Assembly (NCBI RefSeq): GCF_014191605.1
Contig: NZ_JACHWU010000006.1
Coordinates: 62,001-126,000, forward strand
DNA: 64,000 bases
Source of the DNA: Prauserella isguenensis
GTDB taxonomy: Bacteria > Actinomycetota > Actinomycetes > Mycobacteriales > Pseudonocardiaceae
Direction: 5' to 3'
Position 1 is the stretch's first letter. Each line of letters opens with the position of its first letter. Positions 26,453 to 36,060 of this stretch are shown piece by piece. The notes beneath the pieces are model-generated. The model saw only the letters and a program-made list of their open reading frames with translations. It made no database searches and was not told the DNA's origin. The position numbers and the translations under genes are program-made.

Positions 26453-27436
26453 GTGCGGAAACTCCTGGGAATCGGCGGCCTCCTGGCGGCGGCGTGCGCG
26501 CTGAGCCTGGCGGTCGGCACCAAGGACATCCCGGTGACGACCGTGTTCGAAGCGCTCACGGCGTTCGACCCGGGCGACGTCGACCACCTCGTCGTCACCG
26601 AACGCCGCGTGCCGCGGACCCTGGCGGGACTGCTCGTCGGCGCCGCGCTCGGACTGGCGGGCACGCTCATCCAGGGCGTGACCCGGAACCCGCTGGCCGA
26701 TCCCGGCATCTTCGGCGTCAACGCGGGAGCCGCGCTGTTCGTGGTCCTGGGGATCGCGGTGTTCGGCGTGACGAGCCTGACCGGGTACGTGTGGTTCGGG
26801 TTCGCCGGCGCGGCCGCCGCCTCCGCGGTGGTCTACGCGATCGGTTCGCTCGGCAGGGGCGGAGCGGCCCCGCTGAAGCTCGCCCTCACCGGTGCGGCCC
26901 TGACTGCTGCGCTGAGTTCGCTGCAGAGCGCCGTCCTGCTGACCGACCCGGCGACACACGACCGGTTCAGGTTCTGGCAGGTCGGCACCCTCGCGGGCCG
27001 CGACCCGGACGTCGTCGGCCAGGCGCTGCCGTTCCTCGTGGTCGGCATCGCCGGTGCATTGCTGCTCGGCAAGGTCCTCAACGGACTGTCGCTCGGGGAC
27101 GACGTCGCGCGTTCCTTCGGGCAGAACACGACGACCGACCGCGTGTGGTGCGGCCTGGCCGTCGTCGTGCTCGCCGGTGCGTCGACCGCACTCGCCGGGC
27201 CGATCACGTTCCTCGGGCTCGCGGTGCCGCACCTCGCGCGCACGATGGCGGGTCCCGACTACCGGCGCATCCTGCCGCTGTCGATGCTGATCGGGCCGGT
27301 ACTGCTGGTGCTGGCGGACGTGCTCGGCCGAGTGGTCGCGCGGCCCGGCGAGGTACAGGCCGGCGTCGTGACGGCCCTGCTCGGCGCACCCGTCCTCGTG
27401 CTGCTCGTGCGACGGAGGAAACTGGCCCGGCTATGA
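26453..27436 (+). CDS. iron-siderophore ABC transporter permease (FecCD family), first
   Basis: A 327-residue FecCD/BtuC-type permease with about nine hydrophobic helices. It has RRVPRTLAGLLVGAALGLAGTLIQGVTRNPLADP, the conserved start of this family, and GPITFLGLAVPHLAR, the coupling region for the ATPase. It starts 15 bp after the binding-protein stop (GTG) and overlaps the next permease by 4 bp. Together the two permeases form the channel. Confidence 0.93.
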   Translation: MRKLLGIGGLLAAACALSLAVGTKDIPVTTVFEALTAFDPGDVDHLVVTERRVPRTLAGLLVGAALGLAGTLIQGVTRNPLADPGIFGVNAGAALFVVLGIAVFGVTSLTGYVWFGFAGAAAASAVVYAIGSLGRGGAAPLKLALTGAALTAALSSLQSAVLLTDPATHDRFRFWQVGTLAGRDPDVVGQALPFLVVGIAGALLLGKVLNGLSLGDDVARSFGQNTTTDRVWCGLAVVVLAGASTALAGPITFLGLAVPHLARTMAGPDYRRILPLSMLIGPVLLVLADVLGRVVARPGEVQAGVVTALLGAPVLVLLVRRRKLARL

Positions 27437-28560
27437 CCCCGACCCGGACATCGACATCGACAACCACCGAGTCGACTCCGACGCCCGCGACGACCTCGCG
27501 GCGCGGGCGGGCGACGTCCGACGACGTGGCCCGGGTCTCGCGTGCCCGCGGCCGGGAACACAGGCGGTCGGTCGCCGTGACGGCGGGGCTCGCAGCCGCC
27601 GTCACGGTGGTGCTGGTCGGCGCGCTCGCCGTCGGCGAGTTCCAGATCGGCGTTCCGGACCTGCTGGCCAGGCTCACCGGGCAGCCCGTGGGTGCGCAGC
27701 AACCGCGGATCGACTACGTGCTGTTCGACCTGCGCCTTCCACGCGCGGTGACCGGCCTGCTCGTGGGCGTCGCGTTCGGACTCGCGGGGTCGGTGTTCCA
27801 GCGGCTGCTCCGGAACCCGCTGGCCAGTCCGGACGTGCTCGGCATCTCGGCCGGTGCCAGTGCCGCGGCCGTGTTCGCCATCGTCGCGTTCGGCGCGAGC
27901 GGCTTCGCGGTCTCCGCCGGCGCGTTCACCGGTGCCGTCGCCGCGTCCGCGCTGATCTACGCGCTCGCCTGGCAACGCGGCATCAGTGGCTACCGGCTCG
28001 TGCTGATCGGCATCGGCGTCAACGCGGCGCTGCTGGCAGCGGTCTCGTTCCTCATGACACGCGCCGACATGACCGACGCGCAGCAGGCACTGCTCTGGCG
28101 CACCGGCAGCCTGTACGACAGCTCGTGGGGCGAGGTCACGGCATTGCTGAGCTGCCTACTGGTGCTCGTGCCCGCGGCGTTACTGCTCGCCCGGGCACTG
28201 CCGACACTGCAGCTCGGCGACGACTCGGCACGGGGCCTCGGTCTGCCCGTCGAGCGCTCCCGGCTCGCGCTGCTGCTCGTCGCGACCGGGCTGATCGGCG
28301 TCGGCACCGCGGCGGCCGGACCGGTCGCGTTCGTGGCGTTCCTGTCGGGCCCGATCGCCTCCCGCATGCTCGGCGGCGCACGCCCCGGCGTCGTGCCCGC
28401 CGCGCTGGTGGGTGCGCTCGTGACGCTCTGCTCGGATTTCGCGGCCCAGCACCTGTTCGGCGATCACCAGTTCCCCGTCGGCGTCGTGACCGGTGCCGTC
28501 GGCGCGCCGTACCTGCTGTGGCTGCTGGCGAAAAGCAATCGCGCCGGACACGGCGGATGA
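27433..28560 (+). CDS. iron-siderophore ABC transporter permease (FecCD family), second
   Basis: A 375-residue partner permease. It has a Thr/Ser-rich, then basic N-terminal extension of about 55 residues, then the FecCD core (RLPRAVTGLLVGVAFGLAGSVFQRLLRNPLASPDVLG) and GPVAFVAFLSGPIASRML as the ATPase-coupling loop. The ATG overlaps the stop of the first permease (ATGA), so translation is coupled. It ends 11 bp before the ATPase gene. Confidence 0.93.
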   Translation: MTPTRTSTSTTTESTPTPATTSRRGRATSDDVARVSRARGREHRRSVAVTAGLAAAVTVVLVGALAVGEFQIGVPDLLARLTGQPVGAQQPRIDYVLFDLRLPRAVTGLLVGVAFGLAGSVFQRLLRNPLASPDVLGISAGASAAAVFAIVAFGASGFAVSAGAFTGAVAASALIYALAWQRGISGYRLVLIGIGVNAALLAAVSFLMTRADMTDAQQALLWRTGSLYDSSWGEVTALLSCLLVLVPAALLLARALPTLQLGDDSARGLGLPVERSRLALLLVATGLIGVGTAAAGPVAFVAFLSGPIASRMLGGARPGVVPAALVGALVTLCSDFAAQHLFGDHQFPVGVVTGAVGAPYLLWLLAKSNRAGHGG

Positions 28561-28571
28561 GGAGAGGAAAC

Positions 28572-30137
<1,566 letters not shown>

Positions 30138-30142
30138 AGCTC

Positions 30143-30225
30143 CCGTGTTGCAGGTCCAGGGGCCCGTGTTGCGGGTCCAGGGGCCCGTGTTGCGGGTCCA
30201 GGGGCCCGCGTTGCAGGGAGCGGGC
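30143..30225 (+). repeat. tandem array of the GTGTTGCGG repeat family, locus 2
   Basis: Three full 21-bp units (starts 30143, 30164, 30185) and one degenerate unit (30206) begin 6 bp after the stop of the ABC-PPOX gene. Each reads CCGTGTTGC then RGGTCCAGGGGC. Orientation is the same as the preceding gene. Confidence 0.9.
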
Positions 30226-30292
30226 CGTGCCCGCGAGCACGACGAAGGCACATCCGGACATCGCCGCAGTCATCGGATCGCAGCGAAGGCGA

Positions 30293-30961
30293 TTACCGAC
30301 CTTCCCCGTCGATCGGCGTCACCGGGGCGGTCCAGAGGCCGGTCAGCGCGTCGATCAGGCCGTGGGCGGCCGCCTCCCAGGACTCCGCCGACGGCTCCGT
30401 ACCGTCGGCCAGCGCCCGCTCGCGGTCCGCGACGGTGTGCACCATGAGGGTGCGGGCCATCTCGGCGCGTTGTTGCCGCACGCTCCGGGGCAGCCGGGGC
30501 AGGCAGGCCGCCAGTCCGTCCCGGATCTCGTTCAGCGCGGGTGAGTTCATCGCCTCGACGGAGATCACCTCCGCGAAGGCCGGTTCGGTGGCCGCCTGCG
30601 CGGCGAACCGCGCGTACCAGGTCGGCGAGCCGGATGCCGCGAGATGGCGGGTCGTGGGCAGCACCAGGCACGCGACCCAGTCACGGACCTCGGTCGAGCC
30701 GCGAACTCCCTCCACCATCTCCTGACGCAGGTGTTCGACTTGTTCGTGCCGGTTGCGCGCGATCGCACGCACCAGGTCGGCCTTGCCGCCGAAGTGGTAA
30801 CCGACGGCCGTATTGTTGCCCTGCCCTGCGGCTTCGCTCACCTGCCGATTCGAAACGGCGGTCACTCCGTGTTCGGCGAAGAGCCGTTCGGCGGCCTCGA
30901 TGATCAGCTGCCGGGTCGCGGCGGCCCGCGACGTCCGTTCCACTCCGTTATCGGTCACCAC
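30293..30961 (-). CDS. TetR-family regulator
   Basis: A 222-residue TetR protein with HTH segment AERLFAEHGVTAVSNRQVSEAAGQGNNTAVGYHFGGKADLV and a large C-terminal ligand domain. It is divergent from the MFS exporter at 31164 and probably controls it. The start at GTG 30961 (or 30958) lies 9 nt after GGGAGG. The longer frame back to 31039 would begin close to the exporter promoter. The 200-bp gap between the two genes contains a short AT-rich patch (near 31040-31060) but no convincing dyad. Confidence 0.85.
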   Translation of the reverse strand: MVTDNGVERTSRAAATRQLIIEAAERLFAEHGVTAVSNRQVSEAAGQGNNTAVGYHFGGKADLVRAIARNRHEQVEHLRQEMVEGVRGSTEVRDWVACLVLPTTRHLAASGSPTWYARFAAQAATEPAFAEVISVEAMNSPALNEIRDGLAACLPRLPRSVRQQRAEMARTLMVHTVADRERALADGTEPSAESWEAAAHGLIDALTGLWTAPVTPIDGEGR

Positions 30962-31163
30962 GACACAACACCTCCCAGCGGACTTCGCGGCAGCGTACGC
31001 GCCACCCACCCTGGCATCGCGCAGCGACAGCTTGTCCATGCTAAATTAAGGCAAGTGACTGATTGTCGTCCATCGAGACGGCACCCGTCCTCCCCGCGGC
31101 CGACGCCCTCGCGGCGCGACACCGACGTCCCGGCCGAACCCACGACTTCCGAGGAGTTCGCGC

Positions 31164-32588
31164 ATGTCCCCCACTGCGACGGCACAGCCGGCGGACGAGA
31201 AGACCCCCGCACCCGCCCCGTCGCAGGCGATCGTGATGGTCCTGGCGTTCAGCGGCATCCTCGTCTCGCTCATGCAGACACTCGTCGTGCCGCTCGTGCC
31301 GACACTGCCCGCACTGCTGGGCGCATCTCCGGCCGACACGGCGTGGGCCATCACCGCGACCCTCCTGGCGGGCGCGGTCGCCACCCCGACCGTCGGCAGG
31401 CTCGGCGACATGTACGGCAAACGCCGCATGCTCCTGCTGAGCATCGGCCTGCAGATCGCCGGCTCCGTGTTCTGCGCCCTCGCCGGAAACCTGCCGATGA
31501 TGGTGATCGGACGGACACTGCAGGGCCTCGCCGCAGGCGTGATCCCACTGGGCATCAGCATCATGCGCGACGTCCTCCCCCGTGAACGCCTCGGCTCGGG
31601 AACGGCGTTGATGAGCGGGTCCCTCGGCGTCGGCGGCGCGCTCGGGCTGCCCGCGTCGGCGTTCCTCATCGAACGGGCCGACTGGCACGTCATGTTCTGG
31701 GTGGCTGCCGCCCTGGGACTCGCGGCAGGCGTGCTGATCACGATGCTCGTTCCGGAATCGCCGGTGCGCGTGGGCGGACGCTTCGACCTGCCCGGCGCCG
31801 TCGGGCTGTCCATCGCCCTGCTGTGCCTGCTGCTCGCGATCTCGAAGGGCGCCGACTGGGGCTGGGCCGACGGATCGACCCTCGGGCTGCTCGCCGTCGC
31901 CGTCATGGTGCTGGCGCTGTGGGGCCGGTGGGAACTGCGCGCCGACAATCCCCTGGTCAACCTACGAACGACCGCACGCCGCCAGGTGCTGCTCACCAAC
32001 ATCGCGTCCGTGGTGTTCGGCTTCGCCATGTTCTCGATGTCGCTCGTCGTGCCGCAGCTGCTGCAGGCGCCCGAAGCCACCGGCCACGGTCTCGGCCAGA
32101 CGATCCTCGTCACGGGTCTGGTCATGGCACCGAACGGCCTGATCATGATGGCGATGTCGCCGGTGTCGGCGCGGATCTCGGCAACGGCCGGACCGAAGGT
32201 CACGCTGATGACCGGGGCGGTCGTCGTCGCTTGCGGTTACGGGCTCGGGACGGTGCTGATGGGCGAGATCTGGCAGATCATGATCTTCACGTGCATCGTC
32301 GGTGCAGGCATCGGATTGGCCTACGGGGCCATGCCCGCCCTCGTCATGGCGGCGGTGCCGGTGTCGGAGACAGCGTCCGCGAACAGCCTCAACACCCTGA
32401 TGCGCTCGGTCGGCACCTCCACGTCGAGCGCGATCACCGGCGTGGTGCTGGCCAGCATGACGATCAGCGTCGGCGGCACGGCCGTCCCGTCGGAAGGCGG
32501 GTTCCGGCTCGTGCTGGCCGTCGGCGCGCTCGCGGCGATCGCCGCGCTGTGCGTCGCTGCGTTCCTACCGAAACGCAACGACGCCTGA
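31164..32588 (+). CDS. MFS transporter, drug-export type
   Basis: A 474-residue MFS protein with about 12-14 helices. It has motif A GRLGDMYGKRRMLLL, the PRERLGSGTALMSGSLGVGGALGLP motif of the TM4-5 region, and a late helix pair rich in Gly (GAGIGLAYGAMPALVM). It is related to EmrB/QacA exporters. It is divergent from the TetR gene at 30293-30961. Its stop is followed within 6 bp by five perfect 21-bp repeats and then a 32-bp palindrome. Confidence 0.87.
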   Translation: MSPTATAQPADEKTPAPAPSQAIVMVLAFSGILVSLMQTLVVPLVPTLPALLGASPADTAWAITATLLAGAVATPTVGRLGDMYGKRRMLLLSIGLQIAGSVFCALAGNLPMMVIGRTLQGLAAGVIPLGISIMRDVLPRERLGSGTALMSGSLGVGGALGLPASAFLIERADWHVMFWVAAALGLAAGVLITMLVPESPVRVGGRFDLPGAVGLSIALLCLLLAISKGADWGWADGSTLGLLAVAVMVLALWGRWELRADNPLVNLRTTARRQVLLTNIASVVFGFAMFSMSLVVPQLLQAPEATGHGLGQTILVTGLVMAPNGLIMMAMSPVSARISATAGPKVTLMTGAVVVACGYGLGTVLMGEIWQIMIFTCIVGAGIGLAYGAMPALVMAAVPVSETASANSLNTLMRSVGTSTSSAITGVVLASMTISVGGTAVPSEGGFRLVLAVGALAAIAALCVAAFLPKRNDA

Positions 32589-32593
32589 CGACA

Positions 32594-32698
32594 CCGTGTT
32601 GCGGATCCCGGGGACCGTGTTGCGGATCCCGGGGACCGTGTTGCGGATCCCGGGGACCGTGTTGCGGATCCCGGGGACCGTGTTGCGGATCCCGGGGA
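32594..32698 (+). repeat. tandem array of the GTGTTGCGG repeat family, locus 3 (five identical units)
   Basis: Five identical 21-bp units (starts 32594, 32615, 32636, 32657, 32678) read CCGTGTTGCGG then ATCCCGGGGA. Perfect identity suggests recent expansion or active homogenisation. They lie between the MFS stop and the palindrome at 32701. Confidence 0.95.
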
Positions 32699-32700
32699 CC

Positions 32701-32732
32701 GTGAGCGTGTCCGCCGCGGCGGACACGCTCAC
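32701..32732. terminator. 32-bp perfect palindrome, bidirectional terminator
   Basis: The 16-base arm GTGAGCGTGTCCGCCG (32701-32716) is followed at once by its exact complement (32717-32732). It separates the plus-strand MFS gene and its repeats from the minus-strand ferredoxin remnant, whose stop codon (32729-32731) lies inside the palindrome. Confidence 0.8.
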
Positions 32733-32931
32733 GGCCGGATGTCGTGCGCCTCGATCGCCCGGCCCGGGCACTGGTCCACGGCCTCACCGACGGCGCCTGC
32801 CAGCACCTCCGGTGGTGCCGGGTCGAGCAGCACGACCGTGCCGTCCTCATCGCGCTGATCGAACACCTCCGGCGCGAGGATCACGCAGTTTCCCGCGCCA
32901 CAGCAACGTTCAGGTCCCCGGTCACGTTCAT
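32729..32931 (-). pseudogene. 3Fe-4S-type ferredoxin with N-terminal frameshift
   Basis: The frame carrying the cluster motif (RCCGAGNCVILAPEVFD ... DQCPGRAIEAHD) is a small actinobacterial ferredoxin of the type that feeds P450s. The natural start should be ATG 32931, which follows an AAGGGA site and reads MNVTGD. That frame must lose one base near 32910-32917 to join ERCCGAGNC; read straight, it stops after 16 codons. An alternative is a TTG/GTG start further upstream in the cluster frame (about 32968), giving an unusual N-terminus. Beside a broken P450, decay is more likely. Confidence 0.65.
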
Positions 32932-33025
32932 GCGGTCCACTTCCCTTCCTCACGGACACCGTCGCCAACCGGGGCGACGGCCGACGCCGCGTTGACGGAC
33001 ACTTCGCCGGCTGACCTCCACTCCC

Positions 33026-33884
33026 TCACCACGTCACGGGCAGCGCGTGGACACCGAAGGCGAGCGCGTCGTGCTTGAATTCGATCTCGTCGAACTCGAC
33101 AGCCGCTGTCAGCGTCGGAATCCGGCGGAACAGGGTGCCGTAGACGATCTGCAGTTCCGCACGGGCCAGTTGTTGTCCGACGCACTGGTGCGGCCCGAAA
33201 CCGAACGCCTGGTGCCGTCCCGGCGGCCTGCGAAGGTCCAGCACTTCCGGGCCGTCGACCACGGCGGGGTCGCGGTTTCCAGTCGGCAGGTCGGTGATGA
33301 TGCCCTCGCCCTCGCGGATCACCTCCCCGCATCGAGGCCCCGCTCTCCTCCGACGACGCGTTGCCCCCGACGCCGACGGCACTGCGCTCCAGAATAAAGT
33401 CACGATCCTCGTAGGGAACCCCGAGCAGTTCGCAGATCATCGGCGACGGCAACGGCACCGCGAGCGACGCGACGAGGCCGGCCGGTTTCGGCCCCGCCAG
33501 CATCGCTCGTCGGTAATCCGCTGGATCGCAGGCCGCAGCGCCTGGATGTGCTTGGCCGTGAACGCCCGCGGCTGGATCTTCCGCAGCCTCCGGTGTTCGG
33601 CACCGTCCAGATTGAACACCATCGCCGGACGGCGTTCGAGTGTCCTGCATGGCTTGGCTGAACAGCGGACATCCCGCGCGGTGCTCGTCCACGCTGACTC
33701 GCTCGTCGCCGAGCAGCGCTCGTTGACACTCGTGCCCGGTGACCAGCCACGGGGTACTGCCGTCCCAGACCGTCACGCGACTCAGCGGCGCCTCTTCTGC
33801 CAACGCACGCAGGACGGGCGGCAGCGCGAACGGACTGGCGGCGTCGCGTTTCGCCGGGTGTCGCCCTTCGCCCGGACCCGGCAT
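33026..33884 (-). pseudogene. cytochrome P450 (CYP105-like), frameshifted and internally deleted
   Basis: Pieces of one P450 lie in all three minus-strand frames. From 33884 come APLSRVTVWDGSTPWLVTG and HRAGCPLFSQAMQ. A shift near 33627 leads to MVFNLDGAEHRRLRKIQPR and TAKHIQALRPAIQRITDE. A shift near 33505 leads to MLAGPKPAGLV and ICELLGVPYEDRDF. A last jump near 33390-33325 leads to EVIREGEGIITDLPTGNRDP, the heme loop FGFGPHQCVGQQLAR and HALPVTW. The I-helix (A/GGxxT) and the K-helix ExxR are missing, about 130 residues. It cannot make an active enzyme. The adjacent ferredoxin was presumably its electron donor. Confidence 0.88.
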
Positions 33885-33917
33885 GCGGATCGCTCGAGAA
33901 ATTGCCCGAGAGGCCCG

Positions 33918-34020
33918 GAAACCACAACACGATCCCCCAGAACCACAACACGGCCCCCGGGATCCGCAACACGATCCCCCAGAGCCGCAACACGGCCCCC
34001 GGGGTCCGCAACACGCGCGG
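33918..34020 (-). repeat. tandem array of the GTGTTGCGG repeat family, locus 4
   Basis: Five 21-bp units on the minus strand alternate between two versions: GTGTTGCGG with CCCGGGGGC, and GTGTTGYGG with TCTGGGGGAT. They lie between the P450 remnant and arsR. Unlike the other three arrays, this one does not follow the stop of a surviving gene in the same orientation. Confidence 0.88.
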
Positions 34021-34036
34021 GGTTGGTCACGCTGGG

Positions 34037-34065
34037 TTGACCCGTATATCGACGACCGTCAAGAT
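34037..34065 (+). promoter_or_regulatory. arsR-acr3 promoter with ArsR site
   Basis: TTGACC (34037-34042), a 17-bp spacer and CAAGAT (34060-34065) lie 6 nt before the arsR ATG, a leaderless arrangement. Inside is ATCGAC-N4-GTCAAG (34048-34063), the same design as the three sites at 39423-39497. ArsR should bind there and block the operon until arsenite arrives. Confidence 0.72.
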
Positions 34066-34071
34066 AGACAC

Positions 34072-34461
34072 ATGTCGAAACAGCAGGCCCCGGCCGAGGC
34101 GTGCGACACATCGCTGTGCGGCGACCCGTTGTCACAGGAGCAGGCGGACGAGCTCGCACTCGCCTTCAAGGCGCTCGCCGACCCGGTGCGCCTGCGCCTA
34201 CTGTCGCTCATCGCGTCCCACGCGGGCGGCGAGGCGTGCGTGTGCGATCTGACCGGAACGTTCGACCTCACCGGACCGACGATCTCCCACCACCTCAAGG
34301 TGCTACGCGAGTCCGGGCTCGTCACGAGCGAGCGGCGTGCGACCTGGGTGTACTACCGCGCGGCACCGGAGGTCCTCGCCCGACTGTCCGCCGTGCTCCA
34401 GCCCGCGGGCACCATCGACCCGGCAACCGGAACGACCCTCGAGACGGAGATCCCCGCATGA
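34072..34461 (+). CDS. arsR: ArsR-family arsenite-responsive repressor
   Basis: This 129-residue winged-helix repressor has ALADPVRLRLLSLIA, an As(III)-binding pair in EACVCDLTG (Cys-Val-Cys as in classical ArsR) and the recognition helix TGPTISHHLKVLRESGLV. Two more Cys residues lie near the N-terminus (ACDTSLCGDP). It is first in an operon with acr3 (4-bp overlap), arsC and a flavoprotein gene. ATG 34072 has no Shine-Dalgarno but a well-spaced promoter, so translation is likely leaderless. Confidence 0.93.
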   Translation: MSKQQAPAEACDTSLCGDPLSQEQADELALAFKALADPVRLRLLSLIASHAGGEACVCDLTGTFDLTGPTISHHLKVLRESGLVTSERRATWVYYRAAPEVLARLSAVLQPAGTIDPATGTTLETEIPA

Positions 34462-35570
34462 CCGCGGACACCACGGACACCACGGAGGCGACGGCCGGCG
34501 ACCGCGGCGTCGTCGGCAAGCTCTCCACACTGGACAGATTCCTGCCGTTGTGGATCGCCGCGGCGATGGTGGCGGGCCTGCTCGCGGGCCGGTGGATTCC
34601 CGGGCTGAACACGACGCTCGAGGCGATCTCGGTCGGCGGCATCTCGATGCCGATCGCGCTCGGCCTGCTGGTGATGATGTACCCGGTGCTGGCGAAGGTG
34701 CGCTACGACCGCCTCGACACCGTCACGCGCGACCACCGGCTGTTGTGGCCGTCGCTGGTACTCAACTGGGTCCTCGGGCCCGCCGTCATGTTCGCCCTGG
34801 CGTGGGCGCTGCTGCCGGACCTGCCCGAGTACCGCACCGGGCTGATCATCGTGGGGCTGGCGCGGTGCATCGCCATGGTGATCATCTGGAACGACCTGGC
34901 CTGCGGGGATCGCGAAGCCGCTGCGGTGCTGGTGGCGCTGAACTCGGTGTTCCAGGTCGTCGCCTTCGGCGCGCTCGGGTGGTTCTACCTCGAGCTGCTG
35001 CCCGCCTGGCTCGGCCTGCCGACGGCCGACCTCGACGTCTCGGCGTGGCAGATCGTCGTGAACGTGCTGATATTCCTCGGCATTCCACTCCTCGCCGGTT
35101 ACCTCACGCGACGGTTCGGCGAACGCGCGAAGGGCCGCTCCTGGTACGAGTCCAGGTTCCTGCCGCGCATCGGGCCGCTGGCGCTGTACGGCCTGCTGTT
35201 CACCATCGTGCTGCTGTTCGCTCTGCAGGGTGAGCAGATCACGAGCAGTCCGTTCGACGTCGCACGGATCGCGCTGCCGCTGCTGATCTACTTCGCCGTG
35301 ATGTGGGCCGGGTCGTACGCGCTCGGCAGGGCGGTCGGCCTGAACTACGAGCGCACGACGACGCTCGCCTTCACCGCGGCGGGCAACAACTTCGAGCTGG
35401 CGATCGCGGTGGCCATCGCGACGTTCGGCGCCACGAGCGGCCAGGCGCTGGCCGGAGTCGTCGGCCCGCTCATCGAGGTACCCGTGCTCGTGGCGCTCGT
35501 GTACGTCTCGCTCGCACTCCGGCGCCGCCTCTTCCCGTCGGCCGCCCCGAAACCACCCGTCCGGCAGTGA
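34458..35570 (+). CDS. acr3: ACR3-family arsenite efflux permease
   Basis: This 370-residue membrane protein has about ten helices. It contains the ACR3 hallmark GLARCIAMVIIWNDLACGDREAAAVLVALNS with the essential Cys, and TLAFTAAGNNFELAIAVAIA. It exports As(III), possibly Sb(III), using the proton gradient. Its ATG overlaps the arsR stop, and arsC starts 24 bp after its stop. Length and motifs are normal. Confidence 0.96.
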   Translation: MTADTTDTTEATAGDRGVVGKLSTLDRFLPLWIAAAMVAGLLAGRWIPGLNTTLEAISVGGISMPIALGLLVMMYPVLAKVRYDRLDTVTRDHRLLWPSLVLNWVLGPAVMFALAWALLPDLPEYRTGLIIVGLARCIAMVIIWNDLACGDREAAAVLVALNSVFQVVAFGALGWFYLELLPAWLGLPTADLDVSAWQIVVNVLIFLGIPLLAGYLTRRFGERAKGRSWYESRFLPRIGPLALYGLLFTIVLLFALQGEQITSSPFDVARIALPLLIYFAVMWAGSYALGRAVGLNYERTTTLAFTAAGNNFELAIAVAIATFGATSGQALAGVVGPLIEVPVLVALVYVSLALRRRLFPSAAPKPPVRQ

Positions 35571-35593
35571 TCAGTCCGGAGAAGGAGAACCCC

Positions 35594-36001
35594 GTGGCCG
35601 ACATCCCCGAGGTGCTGTTCGTGTGCGTGCACAATGCGGGCCGTTCGCAGATGGCCGCCGCGTTGCTCGATCACCACGCGGCGGGCCGCGTGACCGTCCG
35701 TTCCGCGGGGTCGGCGCCCGCCGAGTCGATCAACCCGGCCGTGCGCGAGGTGATGGGTGAGCTCGGGCTGGACCTGAGCAAGGAGTACCCGAAGCCGTTG
35801 ACGACCGAGGCGGTGCAGGCGGCAGACGTGGTGATCACGATGGGCTGCGGCGACGCCTGCCCGGTGTTCCCCGGTAAGCGCTACCTGGACTGGCAGCTGG
35901 CCGACCCCGCGGGCAAGGGCGTCGACGACGTGCGCCCGATCCGGGACGACATCGACCGCCGGGTGCAGGCGTTGTTGGCCGAGCTCGTGCCGACGCCGTG
36001 A
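35594..36001 (+). CDS. arsC: arsenate reductase, low-molecular-weight phosphatase type
   Basis: A 135-residue LMW-PTP-like reductase with the CX5R loop CVHNAGRSQ at the N-terminus and MGCGDACPVFPGKRYLDW later. The Cys pair around MGCGDACP fits either thioredoxin-linked (three-Cys) or mycothiol-linked ArsC; in actinobacteria the mycothiol/mycoredoxin route is common. It converts As(V) to As(III) for export by Acr3. GTG start with GAAGGAG 7 nt upstream. Confidence 0.94.
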   Translation: MADIPEVLFVCVHNAGRSQMAAALLDHHAAGRVTVRSAGSAPAESINPAVREVMGELGLDLSKEYPKPLTTEAVQAADVVITMGCGDACPVFPGKRYLDWQLADPAGKGVDDVRPIRDDIDRRVQALLAELVPTP

Positions 36002-36060
36002 CGCCCGCCCGGTCGTCCAACGCCGCCACGGAGGCACATGACGGCGGTCAGGGAGGGTGA

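Noticed and set aside
32729-32968. Intact ferredoxin from a TTG start at 32968
   Set aside because: It would have an atypical N-terminus, while a perfect ribosome site precedes ATG 32931 one frame away; a frameshift is the simpler reading, although it is not proven.
30143-34020. CRISPR arrays
   Set aside because: The units are directly tandem without unique spacers, and no cas gene is present.
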